NCBI GenBank assembly: GCA_945890485.1
Contig: CAMDCN010000012.1
Location: forward strand, 62,001 to 126,000
Source of the DNA: Candidatus Sulfopaludibacter sp. SbA3
GTDB lineage: Bacteria; Acidobacteriota; Terriglobia; Bryobacterales; Bryobacteraceae
Direction: 5' to 3'
Length of the DNA: 64,000 nt
Part shown: in pieces, positions 36,708 through 47,551 of the stretch
How positions within the stretch are numbered: the first letter of the stretch is position 1
Layout of the letters: every line of letters begins with the position of its first letter
Notes under the pieces: model-generated
Seen by the model: the letters and a program-made list of their open reading frames with translations, nothing else
Database searches by the model: none
Told to the model about the DNA's origin: nothing
Program-made: the position numbers and the translations under genes

Positions 36708-37448
36708 TTATTCTTCGGCCACTTCCGGGTTCTGCTCTTCAGGCTGGTCAAACACCAGCTTGCGCAGTTCGAGGATCGGCAACTCCTCCCCGTCCACCAG
36801 AAGCATTTTCTGCCCGATGGGGCAGACTTCTCCCTTGTCGTTTTCGTACCACTCACTCACGCGGCCAAGCTTGACGTTGTCATCCTCGTCCATGCTGGCG
36901 TCCCAAGTCAGAACCGGCAATAATACCTCGCCCAGCTCCATCGCCTTAAACGAAGGACCGGTGCGCACAATCGCCGGGATCCAGATCAAGTCACGGACGC
37001 GCTTCGGCGGCATGGCCTCAATCTCTTCAATGTGTTTGAACGGAATCCAGATGTAGGCTCCCGCCGCGTAACATTCCAGGCGCGGGCCAATGCGGGGATC
37101 CGCATCCACGACTGTCGTGAACTTTTTACCATTCAACGTTCCGGTGGGAGGAGCGTCCGCGCCGTCGCCGGCGTGGGTCGGATAATCTCCCTTCGAAAAC
37201 GTCTCTTTCCGGGTCTTCTCGGCATGCAACGCGGAGAGGTACAGAACCGTACCCAACTTAGCGTCGCCGCTTGAATCCGCCAATACTTGTAGCTGCTTCT
37301 GCGCACGATCATACTCGCCCGCGAAAGTCAGCAGTTCGAATAGAAACGTTCGGCGCCGAACGTCGGACGGGTTGTCCCGTACCTCTCCGTTCAGCGCCTG
37401 AATCGCTTCCTTCAGCTTTCCTGCCTGATAAAGATCCTTGGCTGTCAT
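36708..37448 (-). CDS. tagJ: T6SS accessory protein TagJ (ImpE-like)
   Basis: A 246-aa protein related to ImpE/TagJ, which binds the sheath protein TssB in other bacteria. N-terminal TPR-like helices (KDLYQAGKLKEAIQALNGEV, RRTFLFELLTFAGEYDRAQK) are followed by the ImpE domain (GAYIWIPFKHIEEIEAM, RVRDLIWIPAIVRTG). ATG 37448 is chosen because the upstream 24 codons overlap the hcp tail and lack similarity to the family. TagJ is associated with ClpV-containing T6SS, consistent with tssH here. Confidence 0.88.
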   Translation of the reverse strand: MTAKDLYQAGKLKEAIQALNGEVRDNPSDVRRRTFLFELLTFAGEYDRAQKQLQVLADSSGDAKLGTVLYLSALHAEKTRKETFSKGDYPTHAGDGADAPPTGTLNGKKFTTVVDADPRIGPRLECYAAGAYIWIPFKHIEEIEAMPPKRVRDLIWIPAIVRTGPSFKAMELGEVLLPVLTWDASMDEDDNVKLGRVSEWYENDKGEVCPIGQKMLLVDGEELPILELRKLVFDQPEEQNPEVAEE

Positions 37449-37486
37449 TTTTTGAAGGCTGTGCCTCGGAAGGGCAGGAAGGCCTA

Positions 37487-37984
37487 CTAGCCGCCCTTGT
37501 TCTCGACCAGGCTCCACCAAGCCGGAACCTTACCGCCCGGTTTGCCGGTCTTGTGGTCGGTCTGGGTGTATTCCCACGTGACCTTACCGTAATTGATCGC
37601 GACCTCTTCCAGGGGAAGGATATCTCCGCCCTTGGCCGAACCGCCCGGCCGGATCGACGTCACGATGCAGTCGTCCATCGTAACTTTGTAATAGAGGGTC
37701 TTGTCGCCCGTCGCGCGGCAGAGTTCCAGCTCCACCTTCTTGATGTGGGTGCCATTGCAACAGAACAGGTTCAGCTTCGGCGTGGTCTTGTCGAGGTTCT
37801 TCACAATCGACAGGTCCTGGTGCTCACAACGTCCGCCCGTGGCCGCGCCTGTCGTCGAGCGTTGACCACCGCTCGGCTGCATCACCCCCATGCTGAAGCT
37901 ATGGATTTCAATCCATTCCTTATGCTTGTCGTCCTGCGACTCGCCCGGGATCCCGTCCAATTTCAAAAATGCGTCGAATGCCAT
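37487..37984 (-). CDS. hcp: T6SS inner tube protein Hcp
   Basis: A 165-aa Hcp (TssD) subunit of the hexameric tube, also an effector carrier. Typical Hcp1 features are AFDAFLKLDGIPGESQDDKH at the N-terminus, EWIEIHSFSMGVMQP and TKPK-like KTTPKLNLFCCNGTHIKKVE. The start has a good ribosome site (CAGGAGATAAG). A 163-bp gap with an imperfect hairpin separates it from tssC, giving room for extra expression, which Hcp usually needs in high copy. Confidence 0.95.
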   Translation of the reverse strand: MAFDAFLKLDGIPGESQDDKHKEWIEIHSFSMGVMQPSGGQRSTTGAATGGRCEHQDLSIVKNLDKTTPKLNLFCCNGTHIKKVELELCRATGDKTLYYKVTMDDCIVTSIRPGGSAKGGDILPLEEVAINYGKVTWEYTQTDHKTGKPGGKVPAWWSLVENKGG

Positions 37985-38098
37985 TGTCTTATCTCCTGAG
38001 TAACTCTTGCTAGAAACTTGTGTTAGTGTTGAGCGAAAGATCTCGGTTAGTCACCTGATGTTTTTTCGCTAAGTCCGCTTCTACTGAAAGCCGGTTCA

Positions 38099-38147
38099 CT
38101 AAATAACGCGAGGGCCGAAGGGAAAAGCCATCAACCCCCGCGAGAAA
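38099..38147 (-). terminator. Weak hairpin/attenuator between tssC and hcp
   Basis: On the minus strand, just after the tssC stop, CGCGGGGG pairs with CCCTCGCG (one G-T wobble) around a long loop and is followed by TTATTT. The rest of the 38.0-38.1 kb gap also holds an AGCGAAA/TTTCGCT inverted repeat before hcp. Confidence 0.4.
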
Positions 38148-39632
38148 TTAGCCCTTGGCCGGAGGCGGCAGGTCGGCGACCAGACGCAGCGAAACGCTCA
38201 ATTCGTCCAACTGGAAGTGCGGCTTCAGGAACGATACGGCCCGATAGGCGCCCGGCTTGCCAGGAATTTCGGAAACATCGATCCGGGCTTCCCGCAACGG
38301 GTACTTCGACTTCATTTCCGCCGAGGCGTCGTCATCGAGGAGCACATACTGCGAGATCCATTGATTCAGGAATGATTCGCAGGAAGAGCGCGACATGAAG
38401 CTGCCGATCTTGTCTCGCATCATCGCCTTCAGGTAATGAGCGAAACGGCTGACCGCCAGAATGTAGGGCAATTGCGCCGATAACCGGGCATTGGCATTCG
38501 CCGCGTCTTTGTCATACAGCTTCGGCTTTTGCGCCGATTGTACGCTAAAGAACGCCGCGTAGTCCGTGCCCTTGCAGTGAACCAGCGGAATGAAGCCCAG
38601 GTCGGCGAGTTCTTTCTCGCGCCGGTCTGTAATTGGCACTTCCGTCGGGCACTTCATCGCCACGTCGCCGTCGTCGGTGCGGAAGTTATGCACGGCCAAG
38701 CCGTCCACTAAGCCGCCGCCTTCCACACCGCGAATCGCCGCACACCAGTGATGCTTGGCAAAGCTGTTCGTCAGGCGCGCACCCAAAGCATAGGCGGCAT
38801 TCGACCACAGATATTTGCTGTGCTCGGTGCCATCGACACCTTCCTGGTAGTTGAACGCTTCCACCGGCTTGGTGTCGGGACCATAGGGCAAACGGCCCAG
38901 AATCCGCGGCAGGCACATCCCCACATAACGAGAATCTTCCGTCGCCCGGAAGCTCTTCCACTTGGCGTATTCGGTCGTGTCGAAGATCTTACCCAAATCG
39001 CGCGGTTGGTCGAGGCTCGTGAAGCTTTCGAGATTGAACAGGTCGTTCGAGGCCGCCGTCAGGAACGGGGCATGCGCCGCTGCCGCCACATTGCTTACGC
39101 GCTCCAGAAGCTCAATGTCTTCCGGATGCTTGCCGAACTCGTAGTCGCCGACAAGAGCGGCAAACGGAGCGCCGCCGAAGATGCCGAACTCTTCTTCGTA
39201 AACTTTCTTAAACATCGCGCTCTGATCGAACTCGGGGGCGCGCTGCAAGTCACGAAGCAACTCTTTCTTCGATACATTGAGGACCTTGATCTTCAACATA
39301 TCGTTCGTCTCGCTCTGATCCATCATGTACTTCAGCCCGCGCCAGGAGCCTTCCAGCTTCTGGAACGACGGGTGATGCATGACTTCGTTCAACTGAATCG
39401 AGATCAGGTGGTCGATCTGCGCAATCCGGGCGTTGATCATCGCCTCGGTGTCGCGCGAAACCGTCATTTGCCCCTGCAGCACCTGCTGCACGAACTCTTT
39501 GATCAGTGACTTTCCACGTTCTTTGGTCGCCGAATCGGTCCCAACCTTGCCCTGTTCGACAATCTGGTCCAGCAATCCGAGCTCGAGAGTCTGTTCTTGC
39601 GCTGCCGCCTGCGCCTTCTGTGCGTCGCTCAT
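38148..39632 (-). CDS. tssC: T6SS contractile sheath large subunit TssC
   Basis: A 494-aa VipB/TssC protein that with TssB builds the sheath. Hallmarks are MINARIAQIDHLISIQLNEV, HHPSFQKLEGSWRGLKYMMD, DPGKHPEDIELL-type FGKHPEDIELLERVSNVA and the C-terminal AVSRFAHYLKAMMRDKIGSF, NQWISQYVLLDDDAS. The ATG overlaps the tssB stop by one base (TAATG). Normal family length. Confidence 0.96.
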   Translation of the reverse strand: MSDAQKAQAAAQEQTLELGLLDQIVEQGKVGTDSATKERGKSLIKEFVQQVLQGQMTVSRDTEAMINARIAQIDHLISIQLNEVMHHPSFQKLEGSWRGLKYMMDQSETNDMLKIKVLNVSKKELLRDLQRAPEFDQSAMFKKVYEEEFGIFGGAPFAALVGDYEFGKHPEDIELLERVSNVAAAAHAPFLTAASNDLFNLESFTSLDQPRDLGKIFDTTEYAKWKSFRATEDSRYVGMCLPRILGRLPYGPDTKPVEAFNYQEGVDGTEHSKYLWSNAAYALGARLTNSFAKHHWCAAIRGVEGGGLVDGLAVHNFRTDDGDVAMKCPTEVPITDRREKELADLGFIPLVHCKGTDYAAFFSVQSAQKPKLYDKDAANANARLSAQLPYILAVSRFAHYLKAMMRDKIGSFMSRSSCESFLNQWISQYVLLDDDASAEMKSKYPLREARIDVSEIPGKPGAYRAVSFLKPHFQLDELSVSLRLVADLPPPAKG

Positions 39633-40147
39633 TACTCTTCGCCTCCCGTACCCAGTTCGGCCTTGAGCTTGTCCATCTTGCTAGCGTCCTTCAACGTCTC
39701 CATCAGGGTCTCTTCCAGCTTTTCGTTGGTCTGGAGAGTGCCCCGCAGGTCGGAGAGGCGCGTCCGCAAGTCCAGAAGCTCTTTCAATGGCTTCACCTGC
39801 TTGGCTACGTTCTCCGGACTGAAGTCGTCCATGCTAGCGAACTTCAAGTCGACCTTGAGCTGGCCCGCATCGGAGTCTTCGCTCAATTTGTTCTCGACCG
39901 AGAAGGCAAGGTGGGGCTTCATCCCCTCCAGCACCTGATCGAAGTTGTCGGGATTCACCTCGACAAACTTCCGGTCGCGCAGTCGGGGCAGGGGTTCAAC
40001 GGGTTGACCGGTGAAATCTCCCAAAACGCCCATTACGAACGGCAGCTCTTTGAGTTCAATGGCGTCACCAATTTCGACATCATAGGTGATCTGTACTCGC
40101 GGCGGCCGAACACGATCTAATTTGTGTTGCGTGCTCTCTCTTGCCAT
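39632..40147 (-). CDS. tssB: T6SS contractile sheath small subunit TssB
   Basis: A 171-aa VipA/TssB protein, partner of TssC. RVRPPRVQITYDVEIGDAIE and KELPFVMGVLGDFTG are diagnostic, with RLRDRKFVEVNPDNFDQVLE and the C-terminal helices that ClpV recognises. ATG 40147 is chosen for the GAGGACCTT ribosome site and family N-terminus. The longer frame to 40228 has no similarity. First gene of the T6SS transcript. The promoter should lie in the 40148-40467 gap. Confidence 0.95.
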   Translation of the reverse strand: MARESTQHKLDRVRPPRVQITYDVEIGDAIELKELPFVMGVLGDFTGQPVEPLPRLRDRKFVEVNPDNFDQVLEGMKPHLAFSVENKLSEDSDAGQLKVDLKFASMDDFSPENVAKQVKPLKELLDLRTRLSDLRGTLQTNEKLEETLMETLKDASKMDKLKAELGTGGEE

Positions 40148-40467
40148 AAGGTCCTCGTAGTTCTCCTGAGGCGATGCTCGGTAAAATCTCTGAAATAGAC
40201 TGCAAATGGGCGCATAGACACAGGGCACCCGAATTCACTCGATCTAGTGATCCAAGTGGAGTATATCCGCGCACCAGAGGCCAGTCAAGTGAATTAAGGT
40301 AACTCTCCACCCGGCTCAGATTCTTTACTGCACAACCTCGTAGGGAACGCGGATTCAGTGCCATATTTCGATCAAAAATCGCAAAAATATTCGAATCCCG
40401 CGTTTCCTTGTGTGTGCGGACCCTCCCGAATTCGTTTCACCAGTCGCCGCCAGCGTAGAATGAAAGC
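40148..40467. promoter_or_regulatory. Divergent regulatory gap between tssB and thiG
   Basis: 320 bp without a credible gene. It must hold the T6SS promoter on the minus strand and the thiG promoter on the plus strand. An AT-rich island at about 40362-40396, flanked by ATTTCGA and TTCGAAT, stands out in this GC-rich DNA. TAGAAT at 40456-40461, 6 nt before the thiG ATG, is the best -10 candidate. No TPP riboswitch consensus is seen before thiG. Confidence 0.5.
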
Positions 40468-41244
40468 ATGATCGATGGACTTACTATCGCCGGGCGCACG
40501 TTTCGATCCCGGTTGCTCGTGGGGACCGGCAAGTACCGAACGTACCAGGAGATGGCCGACTGCCACACCGCCTCCGACGCCGAGGTCGTTACCGTCGCCG
40601 TTCGCCGCGTCAACCTCACCGATCGCACACAGGAGTCGCTTCTTGACTACATTCCTCGTGACAAGTATTTCCTGCTTCCCAACACGGCCGCCTGCTATAC
40701 CGCCGACGAGGCCATCCGCGCCGCCCGTCTAGGCCGGGAAGTGGGCCTCTCCCATTGGGTAAAGCTCGAAGTCATCGGCGACCCAGAGACGCTGTTTCCA
40801 GACAATGAAGGCCTCCTCGAAGCCACCCGGGTCCTCGCCAAAGAAGGTTTTGTTGTCCTGCCCTACACCACCGACGATCTCATTAACGCCCGGAAGCTCA
40901 TCGATGCCGGCGCGGCAGCGGTGATGCCCCTCGCCGCCCCAATCGGCTCCGGCCTTGGGATTCAGAATTTGACCAATCTCCGCATCTTGCGCGAAAAGAT
41001 TACGACCGTGCCGCTCATCGTCGACGCCGGTGTCGGAACGGCCAGCGACGCTGCCATCGCCATGGAGCTCGGCTACGATGGGATCCTAATGAACACGGCG
41101 ATCGCCGAAGCCACCGACGCCCCGCGAATGGCGGCCGCGATGAATCATGCCGTCCTCGCCGGACGGCTCTCTTTTCAGGCGGGCCGTATGCCCCGCCGCC
41201 TCTACGCCAGTGCCTCCAGCCCGCTTACAGGCATCAGCCAGTAG
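40468..41244 (+). CDS. thiG: Thiazole synthase
   Basis: A 258-aa TIM-barrel enzyme forming the thiazole phosphate of thiamine from 1-deoxyxylulose 5-phosphate, dehydroglycine/iminoglycine and ThiS-thiocarboxylate. Seen are [12 protein letters not shown] at the N-terminus, [11 protein letters not shown] with the Schiff-base lysine, and phosphate-binding [12 protein letters not shown] and [12 protein letters not shown]. No thiS, thiF or thiH lies nearby in the window. It appears monocistronic with a possible leaderless start. The tail overlaps the convergent unknown gene by 11 bp. Confidence 0.96.
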   Translation: MIDGLTIAGRTFRSRLLVGTGKYRTYQEMADCHTASDAEVVTVAVRRVNLTDRTQESLLDYIPRDKYFLLPNTAACYTADEAIRAARLGREVGLSHWVKLEVIGDPETLFPDNEGLLEATRVLAKEGFVVLPYTTDDLINARKLIDAGAAAVMPLAAPIGSGLGIQNLTNLRILREKITTVPLIVDAGVGTASDAAIAMELGYDGILMNTAIAEATDAPRMAAAMNHAVLAGRLSFQAGRMPRRLYASASSPLTGISQ

Positions 41245-42829
41245 CCGAGACGCTTCCGACCCCCTCCCCAGCTTCGCCCAGCAATCCTCGCACAACGTGT
41301 AGTGCCGTCCACTGACACGCGCCTGCGCTCGCCCACGCGCTTACCCACCGCCGCCGCATCTCTGGAGGCACCGGCCGGCCATGAACCCAATCCGTTAGGG
41401 CCCCCGCCTGCCCGCTTGAGGTGAACATCCATTCCCCCACTCCCCATTCCGCCGACGCGCGGGCCAGGGCCGTCTGCTCCGCCAACTCCCAATGCGCCTC
41501 GCCACCCCGGCCTTCCGGAACAATCCACATCGATAACCGGTCACAAACCGCCGTTATGAGGGACTTCTTCTCCCGCGGCGGCCGTTCTCGCCATCCCGCC
41601 GCCAGCAACTGCCCCAGCAGCACCGGGTGCGCCGATGCTAATCGAACCCAGGCATCCGGATCCCGCCCCTGCAAAGAGGCCGACCGAATCATCGCGTCGG
41701 CTTCTTCCCCGCTCGCCCACCAGTTCACAAAGAACTCCTGGAGCAGCTCCGCTGTCGCCGATTCCGCCACACAGGTCAATCCATCCGGCCCCCCGGGGGC
41801 CAGCCAAGCGGCCAAAGTCGCTTCCGGTTCCGCCTTCACCCGGCGAGCCACGGCCCGCTGCACCAAGCCCTCAAACACCGGAACCCGGCACCACCGCAGC
41901 CACGCCGCCGTGCACTCCCAGCCGTCGGCCGCCAGCACCATTTCCGCTATGTCCGCTGTCGAACGGAACACCGACCCCAAACATACGCCGGCCCGCTCCA
42001 CCGACGCCCCGATAATCCGCTGGGCTCCCGCCACACCATCCACCCACCAAGCCCTCTCCTCGCCCCGGCTGATCCGGTAGCAAACCGGTTCCGCCTCATC
42101 GGCCTGCCAAAGCCACGCCCGGTCGTCCGCCGTCAATTCGATTGGATACGCCATCGATAACTGCACCGTGCCCGCCGCAACCACCGAGAACCGGGCCAAC
42201 GGCTCCACCGGATACACGGGCGTCAGGACGATCACGGGCCGTCGCATCGCCGGCACGGCCAGCCCCACGGGTAAATTGTTCCATCGTGGTTCGCTTGCCG
42301 GAACCATTGGCAAGATCGCGCCGGCCATCCGCGTCGGCGTGGTCTGCGTGGCCCCTAATGGCAATTGCCACGACACGTGCTCCACCGTTTTGCGGCGCAC
42401 CTGGTCGCCGAATGCGGCCTCCAGGGTGTCCATGTGCTCCGCCCACCACGCCGGAAGCTTCTCGCCCGGAGCGATCCCCAGATGCCGGCAGCACGCCTCC
42501 AGATCCCGGCGTACCCGCGGCGCCAAAGGAACACTCCGCCCCAACATCTCCGCCAACTGGATCGCGTACACAACGCCCCCAGCAGTCAGTGAGGTAATCA
42601 TGGCGGATGGCAGCGGCAGGTCTTCCAACCGCGCCAGCCACGTCCACGGAAACTGCACCCGCTGCCGGGCCAGTCCGGTTGCAGTTAAGGCGCCAGCGAG
42701 CGTTTCCGCCAAGCCGCTGGTCCAGCCGGTATCTTGTGGCGCCGCATACGACGGCGCGCCTAGAGCAAACTCAATTCCACTACCTGGCAGGGCGATCAGG
42801 GGGAGTGCCATATGCTTCTCGAACCTCAC
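41234..42829 (-). CDS. Hypothetical protein, 531 aa
   Basis: Not recognised. A soluble, Trp- and Ala-rich protein without signal peptide or membrane segments. The N-terminal third ([39 protein letters not shown]) looks alpha-helical. The middle is beta-rich ([40 protein letters not shown]). The C-terminal half has repeated helices. Coding is supported by its length, GC3-rich codons and a following overlap with thiG at stop codons only. The start may be GTG 42829 or ATG 42811, the latter with AGGTGAGG upstream. Confidence 0.72.
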   Translation of the reverse strand: MRFEKHMALPLIALPGSGIEFALGAPSYAAPQDTGWTSGLAETLAGALTATGLARQRVQFPWTWLARLEDLPLPSAMITSLTAGGVVYAIQLAEMLGRSVPLAPRVRRDLEACCRHLGIAPGEKLPAWWAEHMDTLEAAFGDQVRRKTVEHVSWQLPLGATQTTPTRMAGAILPMVPASEPRWNNLPVGLAVPAMRRPVIVLTPVYPVEPLARFSVVAAGTVQLSMAYPIELTADDRAWLWQADEAEPVCYRISRGEERAWWVDGVAGAQRIIGASVERAGVCLGSVFRSTADIAEMVLAADGWECTAAWLRWCRVPVFEGLVQRAVARRVKAEPEATLAAWLAPGGPDGLTCVAESATAELLQEFFVNWWASGEEADAMIRSASLQGRDPDAWVRLASAHPVLLGQLLAAGWRERPPREKKSLITAVCDRLSMWIVPEGRGGEAHWELAEQTALARASAEWGVGEWMFTSSGQAGALTDWVHGRPVPPEMRRRWVSAWASAGACQWTALHVVRGLLGEAGEGVGSVSATG

Positions 42830-42873
42830 CTAAGTAATCGGCCGAGCACTCTCTAAGGTTTAGAGCTAGGTAG

Positions 42874-42914
42874 AAAAAACTACGGCCGCCGCTCCCGAAG
42901 GAGGGCGGGCCGTA
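42874..42914 (-). terminator. Intrinsic terminator of the TonB-dependent receptor gene
   Basis: On the minus strand TACGGCCCGCC pairs with GGCGGCCGTA (one bulged C) around a 13-nt loop and is followed by TTTTTT. It starts 24 nt past the receptor stop. Confidence 0.82.
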
Positions 42915-42937
42915 ACAGTTCGATGGTCTGCCGAAGG

Positions 42938-45900
42938 CTAGAAATTATATTTCAAGCCAAACTGCAGGTTCCGCATGTTCGTCCGGGTGCCGGTGATGAC
43001 CCCGAAGTTGTTCTGCGCCGTCGGTACCAGCGAACCCGCAGCGAACGTGGCCGAAGCCAGGTTCGTGTTCGGGTTGCCCCACACCGGATGGTTCATGATG
43101 TTGAACCCTTCAAACCGGAACTGCAGCACATGCTTCTCGCTGAACGGCATCGTGAAATTCTTGAACGTGGAGAAATCCCACGCCACAATTCCCAGGCTGT
43201 TCATCGTGTTGCGGCCCACATTGCCGAACGTCCCATCCACCGGACGCGTAAACGCCCGCCAGTCGAACCATTGGGACGGCGTACCGTTCTCCAGCTCTCC
43301 ATTCACACCCGTCGAATTCGGCCGGTCAAACTGACCACCCGAGTTCGAAGGATCGCCGCCCACCGTGATGGTCATCGGGAAGCCCGACTGCATCGTTACG
43401 ATCGAACCCATCTGCCAGCCGCCCAATACGGCGTTCGCAAATCCGTTCTCGATCGCAAACCGGCGGCCCTTCCCAAAAGGAAGATCCCACGAGATCGACG
43501 TCGTGAACCGGTGGCGAGTATCAAACGCGGAACGAGCGTATTCGCAAGCGCGGCAGTAGCTGTTCTGGGGGAACAACGTGTCGCCGCCCTGATTCCGGAT
43601 CGCCGTCGCCGTGTCGAGCGACTTCGCCCAGGTATAGGCAGTCAGGAACGTCAGACCCGAAGAGTACCGCTTGGTCACCTTCACACCCAGCGAGTTGTAG
43701 TTACCCGTGCCGCCGTTGTCGACCAACTGAATCCGCCCGAAGTTCGGGAACGGAGACCGCTGCGCCAGCGACTGGCCCGAGGTACGCGGCGCCGGCAGCG
43801 CCTCGTTCACCGCACGCAACGCTTCCAGCTTCCGGCTGATGCTGCCCAAGTAGCTCACTTCAAAGAGAATCTGGCCCGGCAACTCACGCTGCACGTTCAG
43901 CAGATACTGCGCCGTATACGGTGTCCGGCGGTTGTAGGGGTTGGCAAACGCGTACGGCGTCGGCACCTGCGCAATTCCGCCCGCAGCCGCGGCCAGGGCG
44001 TTATTCCACGTCAGGTTCGGGGTCACCGTGTTCGAGTTGAACCGCAAGCGGCCAGCCAGATTGCGCGCCATATCGAACCGCGGATTGCCGGTGTCCTGGT
44101 TATAGAACATGCCGGTGCCCGCGCGGACGACCCATTTCGAACTCGGATTCCAGCTCAGGCCAATCCGGGGCGCCCAGTCGTTGTTGTCGCGCGCCACCAG
44201 CCGGTTGCCCAGCGAGCCGTTCCGCGCCACTTCAATATTCGGCCACCGCAGATTGATTCCCTCATACGGATCCGAGCCCGTGCCCTGCCGCATGAAGAAC
44301 GGGTACTCGGCCCGGTTCGCCACGTTCGCATTCCGATAGTCCGTCGGAGCCACGTCGTTGCGCACGATCGCATTGAACAACGTGCCCGTCTGGTCCTGCC
44401 ACGGCGGGTTGTTTTCATAGCGGATGCCCCAGTTCAAAGTGAGCTTCGAGGTGATCTTCCACGTGTCGTCAAAATACAACGCGAAATTCACAGCCTGGAA
44501 CCGCGCCCGCGCGATCGACACCGCCGCCTCGGCCTGGTTCGTCTGGCCCAGCAGGAAGTCTGCAAAGCCGTCGCCCGTGCCTGACACGCCAGGGTTATTC
44601 GTCGCGTTCGGAATGAACAGGAACTCGCCGCGGGCAAACTGGTTGCCCACCTGGAAGTAGTTATCCCAACGCATCTCGCCGCCCATCCGGAACGTGTGTT
44701 TACCCCGGATAATCGAGAGATTGTTATTGATCTGAATTAACCGGTTGTTGTTCTCGTACGGTCCTTCTGATCCGTTGCCGAAGCCGGAATAGACGCCTCC
44801 GAAACCAATCGCGGGAATTCCCCACTGTACGCCCGGTCCCGCGTTCAACCCTGGAATCGCCAGTTCGCTCACCACGTCCCGGCCAAACGCCAGCTCCGGA
44901 CCCGTCGTGTTGTAGAATCGGCTCAACCCAAAACGTGCTTCGTTCACCACCGTCGGCGAAAGCACACGCGTGTTTGAAACCATGTACTGATCGAAGTTGG
45001 TGATGATCTTGTCGCCGTTCAGCTTCAACTGCTCCGTCAGCTGGTTCTCTTCGCCCCAGCTATACCGGCCGAACCAGGTTGATTTCGAGGATTCGTTGTA
45101 GTCACCGCGGATGGTCATCTGGTCGCGATCAATCGGCCGGCCCAAAGCCTGCACACGATTGTTCCGCAAACCAGCGCCTGCCACGTTCGCATTCGGGTAG
45201 AATTCCAACAGCTTCACCGACGTCGGATGGAAGCGATTCGAAGGAATCGCGTTGTTCGGGAACGGCACCGCCGCCACCACGCCATTCGCGCCCGGAGCCC
45301 GCGTGAGCGGATCGAACACCGAATTCACTCCAGCAAAGTTACCCGCCCGCATCGCATCGCTCGGCAAATTGTAAACACCCTGCTGCGCGCGCCGCTGCCG
45401 GAACCATTCGTAGTTCGCCATGAAGAACAGTTTGTTCTTGCCGTTAAACAGCTTCGGGATAACCACGGGACCGGTTAACGTGAAGCCGAACTGGTTCCAC
45501 TTGAACGGATCTTTCGGAGGCCGGGCAGCCGTGAAGGCATAATTCTTCGCGTCGAATTTCTCATTCCGCAGGAATTCGAAAAGCGTCGCGTGGTATTCGT
45601 TGCCACCGACCTTCGTCAGGACGTTGATCTGCGACGCCGAACGGCCGAACTCGGCCGGATAAACACCGCTCTGCACCTTAAACTCCTGAATTGCGTCGAT
45701 CGACGGCTGGGAGATAAACGTGTTGAAATTCGGGTCGGTGTTTTCAATACCGTCCAGCGTGTAGCGGTTGAACTGCGCCCGCTGCCCGCCAATCGAGATG
45801 CTCTGGTCGGAACGGATGCCGCCCTGCCGCGAACCGGCTTGTCCGGCCGAAGGGAAGCCGTAGCTCACGTTCGGGGCCAAAGAAACCAATTGCAGATAGT

Positions 45901-46344
45901 TGCGGCCGTTTAGCGGCATTTCCACGATCCGCTTGTTGTCGATAGCCGTACCGAGCGTGGCGTTCTCCGTCTGCAGCGAGATCGCTGAGGCGGCCACTTC
46001 AATCGTCTCGGTGACGTTACCGATCTGCAGATCGATGTCTTCACGGCGGCTCTGCTGGACTTGAACTTCCAGCGCCGTCCGTGTTGCGGCTTTAAAGCCG
46101 GCCTTCTCTACCTTCTCGTGTAGCTACCAGGCTGCAACGAAGGAAAGGCGTAGGTTCCTGAATCGCTCGTGACCGTGTCGCGAGTCGCGCCCGTGGCGCT
46201 GTTGACGAGTGATACTTTCGCTCCGGCCACCGTGGCGCCCGGGGTGTCACGGACTTCGCCGGACAAATCACCAAAAGTCTGGCCGAAAACGCTCAGGCCC
46301 AGACTGAAAAATAGACACAACAATGCGACGTACTTGGTTCGCAA
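42938..46344 (-). CDS. Oar-like TonB-dependent receptor with an apparent -1 frameshift near residue 77
   Basis: Outer-membrane beta-barrel of about 1135 aa. Signal peptide (TKYVALLCLFFSLGLSVFGQ), carboxypeptidase-regulatory-like domain (GDLSGEVRDTPGATVAGAKV ... YAFPSLQPGSYT), plug (MPLNGRNYLQLVSLAPNV, YTLDGIENTDPNF) and long barrel ending in LQFGLKYNF. Such receptors import large substrates in acidobacteria. The frame breaks at about 46108-46115: the N-terminal reading ends in GSYTRR then stop, while KVEKAGFKAATRTALEVQVQ continues in another frame, consistent with one missing base. The rest is open, so either a recent mutation or a sequencing error. Start set at TTG 46344 behind AGGGGGAT. ATG 46380 is possible. 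Confidence 0.8.
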
Positions 46345-46420
46345 AGGAAGATCCCCCTGAAATCGGACTGCGTTCCACATCACAGAACGATTTCGCCGAG
46401 CGCAAGCCCCCACGAAAGAC

Positions 46421-46454
46421 AAAAGGCCCGCACCCGATTTCTCGAGTGCGGGCC
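46421..46454 (-). terminator. Intrinsic terminator of gapdh
   Basis: GGCCCGCAC and GTGCGGGCC form a perfect 9-bp stem with a 12-nt loop, followed on the minus strand by TTTTGTCTTTC. It starts 24 nt after the gapdh stop. Confidence 0.9.
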
Positions 46455-46477
46455 CGCAGCCTTTCATTAATAATACT

Positions 46478-47491
<1,014 letters not shown>

Positions 47492-47551
47492 TCATATCTC
47501 CTGAAGTGGGTAGTGTCCCCTTCAGTGTAACCTAGGGCACGGCCAGACCGC

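Noticed and set aside
40310-40467. TPP riboswitch before thiG
   Set aside because: Neither the CUGAGA nor the ACCUGAUCUGG core is present.
42923-44584. 553-aa plus-strand frame opposite the TonB-dependent receptor
   Set aside because: Extremely Arg-rich with no fold. The minus strand encodes a clear receptor barrel.
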